This document shows positions 27,876-36,125 of a DNA stretch of 64,000 nt, piece by piece. The notes under the pieces were generated by a model, which worked only from the letters and a program-made list of their open reading frames with translations, was not told where the DNA came from and made no database searches. Every line of letters starts with the position of its first letter. The stretch's first letter is position 1. A program made the translations under genes and the position numbers. Source of the DNA: Roseobacter denitrificans OCh 114 (GTDB lineage: Bacteria > Pseudomonadota > Alphaproteobacteria > Rhodobacterales > Rhodobacteraceae); NCBI RefSeq assembly GCF_000014045.1, contig NC_008209.1:558001-622000 (forward strand). Direction: 5' to 3'.

Positions 27876-29674
27876 GTGGGGGACTCTATCACAGGAATGA
27901 ATTCAAAGGTGCGCACATCCACAAGGCCCAGATCGGAAATCCGAAGCTCAGGGATCACAACAAGCGCCAAGAGGGAGTGCTGCATATACGCGTTGTTCAG
28001 GGTGCAGCCACAGTCGCGCATGGCCTGCATCATCTTGTCGGCCTTTGCGGCGACTTCGGCGGCGGGGCGATCTGACATTAGACCTGCGATGGGCAATTCG
28101 ACCAGCGCAAGTTCAACACCGTCCTTGAACAGCACAATGCCGCCGCCGACCTCGCCCAGCCGGTTGGCCGCGCGCGCCATATCATCAGCATCGGTGCCGA
28201 CTACGATCATGTGGTGGCTGTCATGGGCCACGGTCGAAGCCATGGCCATCCGGCCCTGATACCCAAAGCCCGAAACAAAGGCATTGGTCACAGACCCGGT
28301 GGCGCGGTGACGCTCAACCAGTGCGATCTGTGCGACGTCACCGGTGGCTTGCACGCGCCCCTCGGTCACGGGCAGTTCGAATTTCAACGCCTTGGTCGGG
28401 GCCTGGTTTTCCACCACACCGATAACGTTCGCCGTCACCGCATTGGCGCCTTTGGGCGCGTTGATCGTAAAGTCATCCGGCCCCAGCGTCTTGCCCATAT
28501 GCACGGTTTGGCGGGCCGCAGCGGGCCAGTCGAAGTGCGGACATTCGACAAGGCAGTGACCGTCTTCCGCCACGACCTGTCCACGGGCAATGACCGTTTC
28601 GATCGGCAGGGTTCTCAGATCTGAGGTCAGGATGATATCCGCGCGCCGCCCCGGCGTGATGGACCCGATTTCGCGTTCCAGCCCGAAATGGGTGGCGGTG
28701 TTGATCGTCGCCATCTGAAGCGCCACCAGCGGGTCACAACCGCATTCAATCGCGTGGCGCACAACCCGGTTCATATGCCCGTCATTGACCAGCGTGCCGG
28801 AATGGCAATCGTCCGTGCACAGGATCATGTTGCGCGGATCAAGACCCTTTTCGGTGATCGCCGTGATCTGGCTTTCCACGTCATACCATGCAGAGCCAAG
28901 CCGGATCATCGACCGCATCCCCTGCCGCATGCGCGCGATGGCGTCCGCCTCGCAGGTCCCTTCGTGATCATCCGCCGGGCCGCCGGCGATGTAACCTGCA
29001 AACGCCGGCCCAAGGTCGGGGGATGCGTAGTGCCCGCCAACCGTCTTGCCCGCGCGCTGCGTCGCCGCAATTTCCGCGAGCATCTTCGGATCGGCATTCG
29101 ACACGCCGGGAAAATTCATCATCTCACCCAAACCGACGATACCGGGCCATGCCATGGCGTCGGCGACATCGGCGGCGGTGATCTCAAACCCGGTGGTTTC
29201 CAACCCCGGTGCAGAGGGCGCGCAGGATGGCATCTGCGTGAAAATGTTGACGGGTTGCATCAGCGCCTCGTCATGCATCATCCGCACACCTTCAAGTCCT
29301 AGAACATTGGCGATCTCATGGGGGTCCGTGAACATGGATGTGGTGCCATGCGGGATCACCGCGCGGGCAAATTCTGCGGGTGTCAGCATCCCGGACTCGA
29401 TATGCATATGACCATCGCACAGGCCGGGGATCATGTAGCGCCCATTTGCACGGATCATATGTGTGTCTGGCCCGGTGCAATTGGTGGCATCCGGGACCAC
29501 GCAGGCGATGCGCCCGCGGATGATGGCAACGTCATATCCATCCAGCACTTCGCGGGTATGGACATTGACCCATTTGCCGCCCCTAATGAGCATATCGGCA
29601 GCCATTCTGCCGGTCGCAACGGCGATCAGATCAGCCGCAGTATCGGGCCAGGAGGGGAAAGGGCTGTGCGTCAT
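27872..29674 (-). CDS. ade: Adenine deaminase
   Basis: 600 residues from the ATG at 29674, which has GGAAGGAC just upstream; a GTG five codons earlier is less likely. The amidohydrolase fold shows the metal-binding GHMHIESGMLTP, then ILCTDDCHSGTL, and the C-terminal ade-specific domain (VAHDSHHMIVVGTDADDMARA). The enzyme turns adenine into hypoxanthine and ammonia with Mn or Fe. It forms a two-gene unit with amn, a complete path from AMP to hypoxanthine. Confidence 0.95.
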   Translation of the reverse strand: MTHSPFPSWPDTAADLIAVATGRMAADMLIRGGKWVNVHTREVLDGYDVAIIRGRIACVVPDATNCTGPDTHMIRANGRYMIPGLCDGHMHIESGMLTPAEFARAVIPHGTTSMFTDPHEIANVLGLEGVRMMHDEALMQPVNIFTQMPSCAPSAPGLETTGFEITAADVADAMAWPGIVGLGEMMNFPGVSNADPKMLAEIAATQRAGKTVGGHYASPDLGPAFAGYIAGGPADDHEGTCEADAIARMRQGMRSMIRLGSAWYDVESQITAITEKGLDPRNMILCTDDCHSGTLVNDGHMNRVVRHAIECGCDPLVALQMATINTATHFGLEREIGSITPGRRADIILTSDLRTLPIETVIARGQVVAEDGHCLVECPHFDWPAAARQTVHMGKTLGPDDFTINAPKGANAVTANVIGVVENQAPTKALKFELPVTEGRVQATGDVAQIALVERHRATGSVTNAFVSGFGYQGRMAMASTVAHDSHHMIVVGTDADDMARAANRLGEVGGGIVLFKDGVELALVELPIAGLMSDRPAAEVAAKADKMMQAMRDCGCTLNNAYMQHSLLALVVIPELRISDLGLVDVRTFEFIPVIESPT

Positions 29675-29724
29675 GTCCTTCCGTGCCACGGCTCATGAAA
29701 ATGTTCAAGGCAGGAGGCCAGAAG

Positions 29725-30144
29725 ATGGACTATGAAACAGTGTCGGCGGAGGATTTTGGCAAATCCTTGCGCGGCATCGGGCTGAACCTGCTGGTGCGCG
29801 ACGTGCGGGCGACCAGCGCGTTCCTTGAGGATGTCTTTGATGCTGGCATTCATCGCCTCAGCGATGATTTCGCGATCGTGACCTTTGGGAAAGACGTATT
29901 TCAGCTCCACAGTGATGCCACCTATTCTGCCAACCCCTTGCTGGGTCTGCTGCCCGAAAATCCGCCGCGTGGTGCGGGGCTTGAAATCAGGCTCTACGAC
30001 ACGGACCCTGATGCGGCGGTTGCGCGGGCGGTGGCCCGCGGTGCGATGATCTTGCAAGACCCGTCAGACAAGCCGCATGGATTGCGCGAGGCTTATATCC
30101 TGTGCGACGACGGTTACGCATGGGTGCCCAGCCGACCGCTTTGA
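29725..30144 (+). CDS. VOC-superfamily (glyoxalase/dioxygenase-like) protein
   Basis: 139 residues from the ATG at 29725, preceded by GGAGGCC; the longer frame to 29683 overlaps the divergent ade gene. The vicinal-oxygen-chelate fold shows LNLLVRDVRATSAFLEDVFDAG at the N-terminus and EIRLYDTDPDAAVARAVARGAMILQDP in the second module. Possible metal ligands include QLHSD and the C-terminal DGYAWVPSRP. Metal ligand positions are not complete by eye, so the enzymatic activity is unknown. Confidence 0.75.
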   Translation: MDYETVSAEDFGKSLRGIGLNLLVRDVRATSAFLEDVFDAGIHRLSDDFAIVTFGKDVFQLHSDATYSANPLLGLLPENPPRGAGLEIRLYDTDPDAAVARAVARGAMILQDPSDKPHGLREAYILCDDGYAWVPSRPL

Positions 30145-30520
30145 GCCTGCCTTGCGAATTCGGCTTGAAGGTCTGCGCCTCGGTATGATCGGGGATATGG
30201 ACGGCACGATGGCCCCAAGGCTTGCTGTCTGTCTGTCCCGAAACATGCCCGCATGCGACGTCCCCTGTCATATCGGAACCAGCCACGGGACCATCAGTTT
30301 CTGACAAAACCCGTTGTCGTTCATCCTCTTGCGGGGGCAGAAACGTGCCGCTTGCTCGCTCCGGCGGACATGGGCCAATAGCGGAATTGATCGCAAGTGT
30401 GATGCGATACCTTCGAAAACAATGTAGTACTTTTCCAGACATATAAGAATGAAAACCGGAATCCTGCGCGGCGAGGAGGAGCACTTGCTTGCCAGCGCAT
30501 TGTTTCCTTGGGGGGCGGAC
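30145..30520. other. Intergenic region upstream of the FAD/GcvT dehydrogenase operon
   Basis: 376 bases without a recognisable gene. It should hold the promoter of the catabolic run starting at 30521, but no confident -35/-10 pair or operator was seen. Confidence 0.4.
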
Positions 30521-32956
30521 ATGAAATCACGCACGAAGGTTGCGGTCATCGGCGGTGGTATAGCCGGGTGCTCAACGCTTTATCACCTGACCGAAGAGGG
30601 TTGGTCAGACGTGGTTCTGATCGAACGGGACGAGTTGACCTCGGGCACCACATGGCACTCAGCGGCGCAGGTGACGAACTTCGGGATGAACCAGACGATG
30701 GTGGGTCTCAAGACCCATTCGATCCGGCTCTACAAGAAACTGCGTGATGATCCCGACTATCCTGTTGGCTATCACCACGGCGACGGCGGCATCCGGCTGG
30801 CCAATACGCCCGAACAAATGCAGGCCTACAGGCATTTCGCATCCATGGCGCGGGGCATGGGAACCGACTTTGAGGTGATTGATGCCAGAGAATGCGCCCG
30901 CCGCCATCCGCTGATCTCAACGGACAACCTGCTGGGCGGTCTGTGGGATGGTGAAGATGGCGATATTGATCCGGCCCAGTTGTGTCAGGCACTGGCCTTT
31001 CACGCACGCAAGGCCGGCGCGGAGGTCTACCGCCATACCAACGTCACGGCGCTGACGCAGCATGCAGATGACACCTGGACGGTCGAGACGGACAAAGGCC
31101 GGATTGATGCCGATATCGTTGTGAACGCCTGCGGCTACCGTGTGAACGAGGTTGGCAGTATGATGGGCGTGCATCACCCTGTCGCCTCGATGGAGCATCA
31201 GTATTTCGTTACCGAAGACATCCCCGCGATAGTCGAGGCGGGGCACCGAATGCCTCTGCTGCGCTGCCCGATCTCTGACTATTATGCGCGCCAGGAAAAG
31301 AACGGCCTCCTGGTGGGTTTTTACGAACAGGATTGCAAGACATGGGGCATGGACGGGATCAGCCCGAGCTTTGCCAATGACCTGTGCCCGGATGATCTTG
31401 ACCGTGTGATGGACGTGCTGGAGGGAGCGTTTGAACGCATGCCTGCCTTGTCTGAAGTGGGCATCAAGCGGGTGGTGAACGGCCCGATCACCTATACCAT
31501 CGACGGCGCGCCACTTGTCGGTCCGATCCCCGGCAAACGCAATGCCTACTGTATCATCGGCTTGCGCGCAGGTGTCGGCGAAGGCGGTGGCCATGGCTGG
31601 CTGCTCGCGCAACAGATCGTGCACGGTGAGGCGGAGTATGACACTTGGGTCCTTGATCCGCGTCGCTTCACCGGTCACGCAAATGTCGAACTGACAGCAC
31701 TCAAGGCGATCGAGGACTATCAGAACGAGTTCCGCTTCCATTTCCCGCATGAACATCGCCCGGCTGGCCGCAATGCCAAGACGACCCCGCTCACGCCTGT
31801 CATGGCCGCTGAGGGTGCCGCCTTCACCGTCGTCAATGGCTGGGAGCGGGTCGATTACATCAAGCCCGCACCGGATTTCCACCCGTCGCTGAGCTTCAAT
31901 TTTGACGAAACCTTTGATGTCATTGGCGACGAAGTCCGCAATGTGCAGCAGAATGTCGGCCTCTGTGAGGTCAATGGCTTCAACCGGTTTGAGATCACCG
32001 GCACGGATCGACACAGCTTCCTGGATCGGATGTTCTGCGGTGCGGTGCGCAGAAAGGACGGCCGCGTCGGCCTAGGCTACATGCTGAACCATCACGGGAA
32101 GATCAAGGCCGAGGCGACCATCGCCAATATCCCCGCTTCTGACAGGGGACCTGCGCGGCTTTGGTATGGCTCGGCTGCGGCGTCCGAGTATCATGATATG
32201 GACTGGCTGACCCGGCATGTGCAGCCGGACGAAGACGTGCAGATCCGCAGTCTGACCAATGATCAGACGGTGCTCGTACTGGCCGGTCCCAAGGCGCGTG
32301 ACGTGCTGTCAGCCTGTTCGCGCGGCGATTGGTCCAAAGCGGCCTTCCCTTGGTTGTCGGTGCGCGAAGCTTTTGTCGGCTTCTCTCCTGTCACCGTTCT
32401 GGGCGTCAGCTTTTCCGGCGAGCTTGCCTATGAAATCCACGTACCGAACGCGTCGCTTTATGCCGTCTATCTTGCGTTGCGGGAGGCTGGACAGGCACAT
32501 TGTCTCACGCTCTTTGGCGCGCGCGCGGTTGACTCGATGCGAATGGAAAAAGGCTTCCTGCACTGGAAAGCCGAACTGCTTACCGAATTTGATCCGTTTG
32601 AAACGGGGCTGGACAGGTTCGTGAAACCCGAAAAAAGACCGTTCATCGGTCAGCAGGCCTTGCAAAAGCGCATGGCAAACGGGCCGATCCGCAAACTTGT
32701 GACCCTCAAGATCGACTGCACCACGGCACCGGCGCACGGTGGCGCTTCATTGATGCAGGACGGTGCGGTGGTGGGTACGATCACATCGGGCGCGTGGGGA
32801 TACCGCGTCGGTTTGAACCTCGCCTATGCCTTTGTCATTCCGGAAATGGCCGAAATTGGCCGCGCCATGCAATTGGACCTCTGCGGCGAACTGGTGTCAG
32901 CAGAGGTCATTGCGCCGTCACCCTATGATCCTGAACACGCACGGATGCAGGCGTGA
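30521..32956 (+). CDS. FAD-dependent oxidoreductase fused to GcvT-like domain (dimethylglycine/sarcosine dehydrogenase family)
   Basis: 811 residues from the ATG at 30521; a longer frame to 30449 is unlike the family. The N-terminus KVAVIGGGIAGCSTLYHL binds FAD, and SGTTWHSAAQVTNFG contains the His that carries covalent FAD in dimethylglycine dehydrogenases. The FAD_oxidase linker and the C-terminal aminomethyltransferase (GcvT) domain cover about residues 400-811, with NGFNRFEITGTDRHSFLDRM and LFGARAVDSMRMEKGFLHW. Such enzymes oxidise an N-methyl amine and pass the one-carbon unit to tetrahydrofolate. It is the first gene of a run of catabolic genes on the same strand, which suggests removal of N-methyl groups from a quaternary-amine-derived compound. 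Confidence 0.88.
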   Translation: MKSRTKVAVIGGGIAGCSTLYHLTEEGWSDVVLIERDELTSGTTWHSAAQVTNFGMNQTMVGLKTHSIRLYKKLRDDPDYPVGYHHGDGGIRLANTPEQMQAYRHFASMARGMGTDFEVIDARECARRHPLISTDNLLGGLWDGEDGDIDPAQLCQALAFHARKAGAEVYRHTNVTALTQHADDTWTVETDKGRIDADIVVNACGYRVNEVGSMMGVHHPVASMEHQYFVTEDIPAIVEAGHRMPLLRCPISDYYARQEKNGLLVGFYEQDCKTWGMDGISPSFANDLCPDDLDRVMDVLEGAFERMPALSEVGIKRVVNGPITYTIDGAPLVGPIPGKRNAYCIIGLRAGVGEGGGHGWLLAQQIVHGEAEYDTWVLDPRRFTGHANVELTALKAIEDYQNEFRFHFPHEHRPAGRNAKTTPLTPVMAAEGAAFTVVNGWERVDYIKPAPDFHPSLSFNFDETFDVIGDEVRNVQQNVGLCEVNGFNRFEITGTDRHSFLDRMFCGAVRRKDGRVGLGYMLNHHGKIKAEATIANIPASDRGPARLWYGSAAASEYHDMDWLTRHVQPDEDVQIRSLTNDQTVLVLAGPKARDVLSACSRGDWSKAAFPWLSVREAFVGFSPVTVLGVSFSGELAYEIHVPNASLYAVYLALREAGQAHCLTLFGARAVDSMRMEKGFLHWKAELLTEFDPFETGLDRFVKPEKRPFIGQQALQKRMANGPIRKLVTLKIDCTTAPAHGGASLMQDGAVVGTITSGAWGYRVGLNLAYAFVIPEMAEIGRAMQLDLCGELVSAEVIAPSPYDPEHARMQA

Positions 32957-33116
32957 ACCACGCCGCGGCCCTCAAGGCGCGCATGCCCTTGCCGCAGCGG
33001 TGAAACGCTGACGCGCAACGTTTTCCATCTCACAAAAAGTGCATCGACGTCGTTTTTTTGTTGGTCAATGATGCCAAGGATGTGGTCTGCTTTGAGCGAC
33101 AAAACAGGAGAGTCGT

Positions 33117-33872
33117 ATGTCCGTAACCGAGATACGCCCGAATATGGAAAACTGGCAGGAACGCGTGGACCTTGCCGCCGCGTTTCGCTGGACGGCCCGG
33201 TTGAACATGCATGAGGCGGTCGCCAATCACTTCAGCCTTGCCATCAATGACGACGGTACACAGTTTCTGATGAATCCCAACCAGATGCATTTTTCCCGCA
33301 TCAAGGCATCGGACCTGATCGTGGTTGATGCCAATGATCCTGATACCCTTTCGGGGCCGGATGCGCCTGATCCCACGGCATGGGGCTTGCATGGTGGGTT
33401 GCACCGGCATTGCCCGCATGCGCGCTGCGCGATGCATGTGCATTCACCCTATGCCACGGCGCTTGCCAGTCTGGCCGACAGTCGCCTGCCGCCCGTGGAT
33501 CAGAACGCCTGCATGTTCTTTGATCGCGTCGTGATTGATGAAAACTACGGCGGGCTGGCCTTTGAGGAAGAGGGCGTGCGCTGTGCGCAGCTGTTTGATG
33601 ACCCAAGGAAAAAGGTCATGGTCATGGGCAATCACGGCATCATGGTGATCGGTGACACGGTGGCCGATACCTTTAACCGGATGTTCTATTTCGAACGGGC
33701 CTGCCAGACCTATCTGCTTGCCTTGCAAACCGGGCGGCCGTTGCGGGTGCTGCCCGATGATGTCGCAGAAAAGACCGCGCGCGAGATCGAAGATTACCCC
33801 GAACAGGATCTGCGGCATCTGGCCGAACTCAAGGCCATTCTGGATGAAGAAGGCGCCACCTATGCCCAATGA
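33117..33872 (+). CDS. Class II aldolase/adducin-domain protein
   Basis: 251 residues. The metal-binding HxH lies in CAMHVHSPYATALAS, with a further ligand candidate in VMGNHGIMVIGD; FNRMFYFERACQ follows, as in fuculose/ribulose-phosphate-type aldolases. The start at 33117 has CAGGAG upstream. Bacterial members cleave hydroxy-ketone phosphates or act on hydroxylated acids; the substrate cannot be told. It overlaps the next gene by 11 bases, so the two are co-translated and probably act on linked steps. Confidence 0.85.
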   Translation: MSVTEIRPNMENWQERVDLAAAFRWTARLNMHEAVANHFSLAINDDGTQFLMNPNQMHFSRIKASDLIVVDANDPDTLSGPDAPDPTAWGLHGGLHRHCPHARCAMHVHSPYATALASLADSRLPPVDQNACMFFDRVVIDENYGGLAFEEEGVRCAQLFDDPRKKVMVMGNHGIMVIGDTVADTFNRMFYFERACQTYLLALQTGRPLRVLPDDVAEKTAREIEDYPEQDLRHLAELKAILDEEGATYAQ

Positions 33873-34851
33873 CGCTGAGACGCGCGAGGCGGGGCGGTGG
33901 AATTATCGCCCGCCCGTACCGCTGGCGCAGAATCCGCTGTTTCAATGGCCCCCCAAACCCGCAGCCATCTTTCGCTGGTACGCCGCGTTCTGGCTTGAAG
34001 TGTCGACCACGACGCTCTGTCTGGTTTTTGCACTGATCGCCTATTTCCTCGTCCTGCCGGATCTGGCCGAGATGCAGGTGCTGGCATGGGGTTGGGTCTC
34101 ACAGGTCTGGCTTGCCAATCTGATCCCGCAGGTCATTTGCGCGGGCACGCTGCATTATTGGCTGATCATGCGCAAAGGACAGGGTGATAAAACCAAATAC
34201 GACCCGCGCGATCAGGCGCGCGACAACGGGACGTTCACCTTCGGCAATCAGGTCCATGACAATATGTTCTGGCATATTGCCAGCGGCATCACCCTCTGGA
34301 CCGCGGCGCAGGTGCTGGTGTTCTGGGGGATGGCGAATGGCTATGCGCCCGCCATGCTGTTTCCGGGCAACCCGCTGTGGTTTGTTGCGTTTTTCGTGCT
34401 GATCCCGATCTGGTCGAGCTTTCATTTTTACTGGATACACCGCGCGCTACACTGGCCGCCGCTCTATAAACTGGCCCATTCCCTGCACCACCGTAACGTC
34501 AATGTCGGGCCGTGGTCCGGGATTTCGATGCACCCGGTCGAACATCTGCTGTTTTACACAAACTTCCTGATCCATTTCGTCGTGCCCAGCCATCCGTTGC
34601 ACGTTCTTTTTCATGGTTATGTTCAATCGACGCATCCTGTCTTTTCCCATTCCGGGTTTGAGGAAATCGTGGTGAACGACAAACGTCGGGCCAAGGCCGG
34701 GGTGTTCTTTCACCAGCTGCATCACCGGTATTTTGAATGTAACTATGGCACGGTTGAGATGCCCTGGGACCGTTGGTTTGGCAGTTATCATGACGGATCC
34801 GCGCAAGCGACGGATGACACGCGGGCGCGCAAAAAGCAGATGTATACCTGA
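33862..34851 (+). CDS. Fatty acid hydroxylase/sterol desaturase-family membrane protein
   Basis: 329 residues from the ATG at 33862, eleven bases before the end of the aldolase gene; a longer upstream frame lies in that gene. Four hydrophobic stretches are visible. The di-iron histidine clusters are HFYWIHRALHW, HSLHHRNVN and HQLHHRYFE, the full set of this superfamily. Such proteins hydroxylate or desaturate lipids or small molecules using oxygen and an electron carrier. Its presence inside a CoA-dependent catabolic run is unexpected and suggests an oxygen-dependent first step on a hydrophobic or alkyl substrate. Confidence 0.88.
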   Translation: MPNDAETREAGRWNYRPPVPLAQNPLFQWPPKPAAIFRWYAAFWLEVSTTTLCLVFALIAYFLVLPDLAEMQVLAWGWVSQVWLANLIPQVICAGTLHYWLIMRKGQGDKTKYDPRDQARDNGTFTFGNQVHDNMFWHIASGITLWTAAQVLVFWGMANGYAPAMLFPGNPLWFVAFFVLIPIWSSFHFYWIHRALHWPPLYKLAHSLHHRNVNVGPWSGISMHPVEHLLFYTNFLIHFVVPSHPLHVLFHGYVQSTHPVFSHSGFEEIVVNDKRRAKAGVFFHQLHHRYFECNYGTVEMPWDRWFGSYHDGSAQATDDTRARKKQMYT

Positions 34852-34956
34852 TGGCACCGGTATTTTACGAGGACTTGAAACGCTGGACCAGCACACGCCG
34901 GTTGGGAAGAAGGGCAAGCTGTCGCCCGTTCCTTTCCCAATCAAAAGACACATATC

Positions 34957-36120
34957 ATGACAACTTACGGCTTAACCGAAGAACATACGATGATTGCGGA
35001 GTCCGTCCGCAGCTTTGTTGAAAAAGAGATCTACCCCCACGAGGAACTGGTCGAGCGGACAGGCGAAGTGCCTGCAGAGATTGCGGATGAGATCAAACGC
35101 AAAACCATTGATCTGGGCTTTTACGCCTGCAATTTTCCGGAAAGTGTGGGTTGTGCCGGGCTGAACCATCTTGAATTTGCGCTTGTCGAGCGTGAATTGG
35201 GGCGCGGCTCCATGGCGCTGACGCATTTCTTTGGCCGTCCGCAGAATATCCTGATGGCCTGTGAAGGGGATCAGATCGAACGCTATCTCATGCCCGCCGT
35301 GCGCGGTGAGCGGATGGACGCGCTGGCCATGACCGAACCGGGTGCGGGATCGGATGTGCGCGGCATGAAATGTGCTGCGGTGCGGAAAGGTGGTGACTGG
35401 GTCGTGAATGGCACCAAGCATTTCATCTCGGGCGCGGATCATGCGGATTTCATCATCGTATTCATCGCAACTGGCGAAGATCAGACGCCCAAGGGTCCCA
35501 AAAAGCGGATCACAGCGTTTCTGGTGGATCGCGGCACGCCGGGTTTCACCATCCGCGACGGGTATAAATCCGTCAGCCACAGGGGGTACAAAAACATGAT
35601 CCTCGACTTCGATGATTGCCGCCTTTCGGATGCGCAGGTTCTGGGCGAAGTTGATGGCGGTTTCGAGGTCATGAACACCTGGCTTTACGCGACCCGTATT
35701 ACGGTGGCCACAATGTCGGTGGGGCGGGCGCGGCGTGTCTTTGATTATGCGCTGAACTATGCGGCGGAACGGGAACAGTTCGGACAAAAGATCGGTAAAT
35801 TTCAGGGCGTGAGTTTCCAACTGGCCGATATGGTGACCGAGATTGATGCGGCAGACCTGCTGACGCTGGCCGCTGCGGATCGGCTGGACAAGGACCTGCC
35901 TGCAAACCGCGAGATCGCGTCGGCCAAGCTATATGCTTCGGAGATGCTGGCGCGGGTCACCGATGCGGCGGTCCAGATTCATGGGGGCATGGGCCTGATG
36001 GATGACTACCCGCTGGAACGGTTCTGGCGGGATGCCCGGGTTGAACGGATCTGGGACGGGACGTCTGAAATCCAGCGCCACATTATCAGCCGTGATCTGC
36101 TGCGCGCTTTGGGGGCCTAG
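34957..36120 (+). CDS. Acyl-CoA dehydrogenase
   Basis: 387 residues, normal for the family. The FAD enzyme introduces an alpha-beta double bond in an acyl-CoA and passes electrons to ETF. Motifs: MTEPGAGSDVRGMK near residue 127, AEREQFGQKIGKFQ, and HGGMGLMDDYPLERFWRD. At the position where medium-chain enzymes have Glu in the IYEGT segment, this protein reads RIWDGTSEIQ, so the presumed catalytic base is Asp or lies elsewhere. It is followed after five bases by the acyl-CoA synthetase gene and then enoyl-CoA hydratase. Confidence 0.92.
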   Translation: MTTYGLTEEHTMIAESVRSFVEKEIYPHEELVERTGEVPAEIADEIKRKTIDLGFYACNFPESVGCAGLNHLEFALVERELGRGSMALTHFFGRPQNILMACEGDQIERYLMPAVRGERMDALAMTEPGAGSDVRGMKCAAVRKGGDWVVNGTKHFISGADHADFIIVFIATGEDQTPKGPKKRITAFLVDRGTPGFTIRDGYKSVSHRGYKNMILDFDDCRLSDAQVLGEVDGGFEVMNTWLYATRITVATMSVGRARRVFDYALNYAAEREQFGQKIGKFQGVSFQLADMVTEIDAADLLTLAAADRLDKDLPANREIASAKLYASEMLARVTDAAVQIHGGMGLMDDYPLERFWRDARVERIWDGTSEIQRHIISRDLLRALGA

Positions 36121-36125
36121 CGGCG

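Noticed and set aside
30917..32014. 365-codon minus-strand frame
   Set aside because: Antisense to the FAD/GcvT dehydrogenase gene, no recognisable motifs.
32950..32966. Small GGCGTG/CACGCC hairpin at the end of the FAD/GcvT gene
   Set aside because: Three-base loop and no T run, and common in GC-rich DNA; not listed as a terminator.
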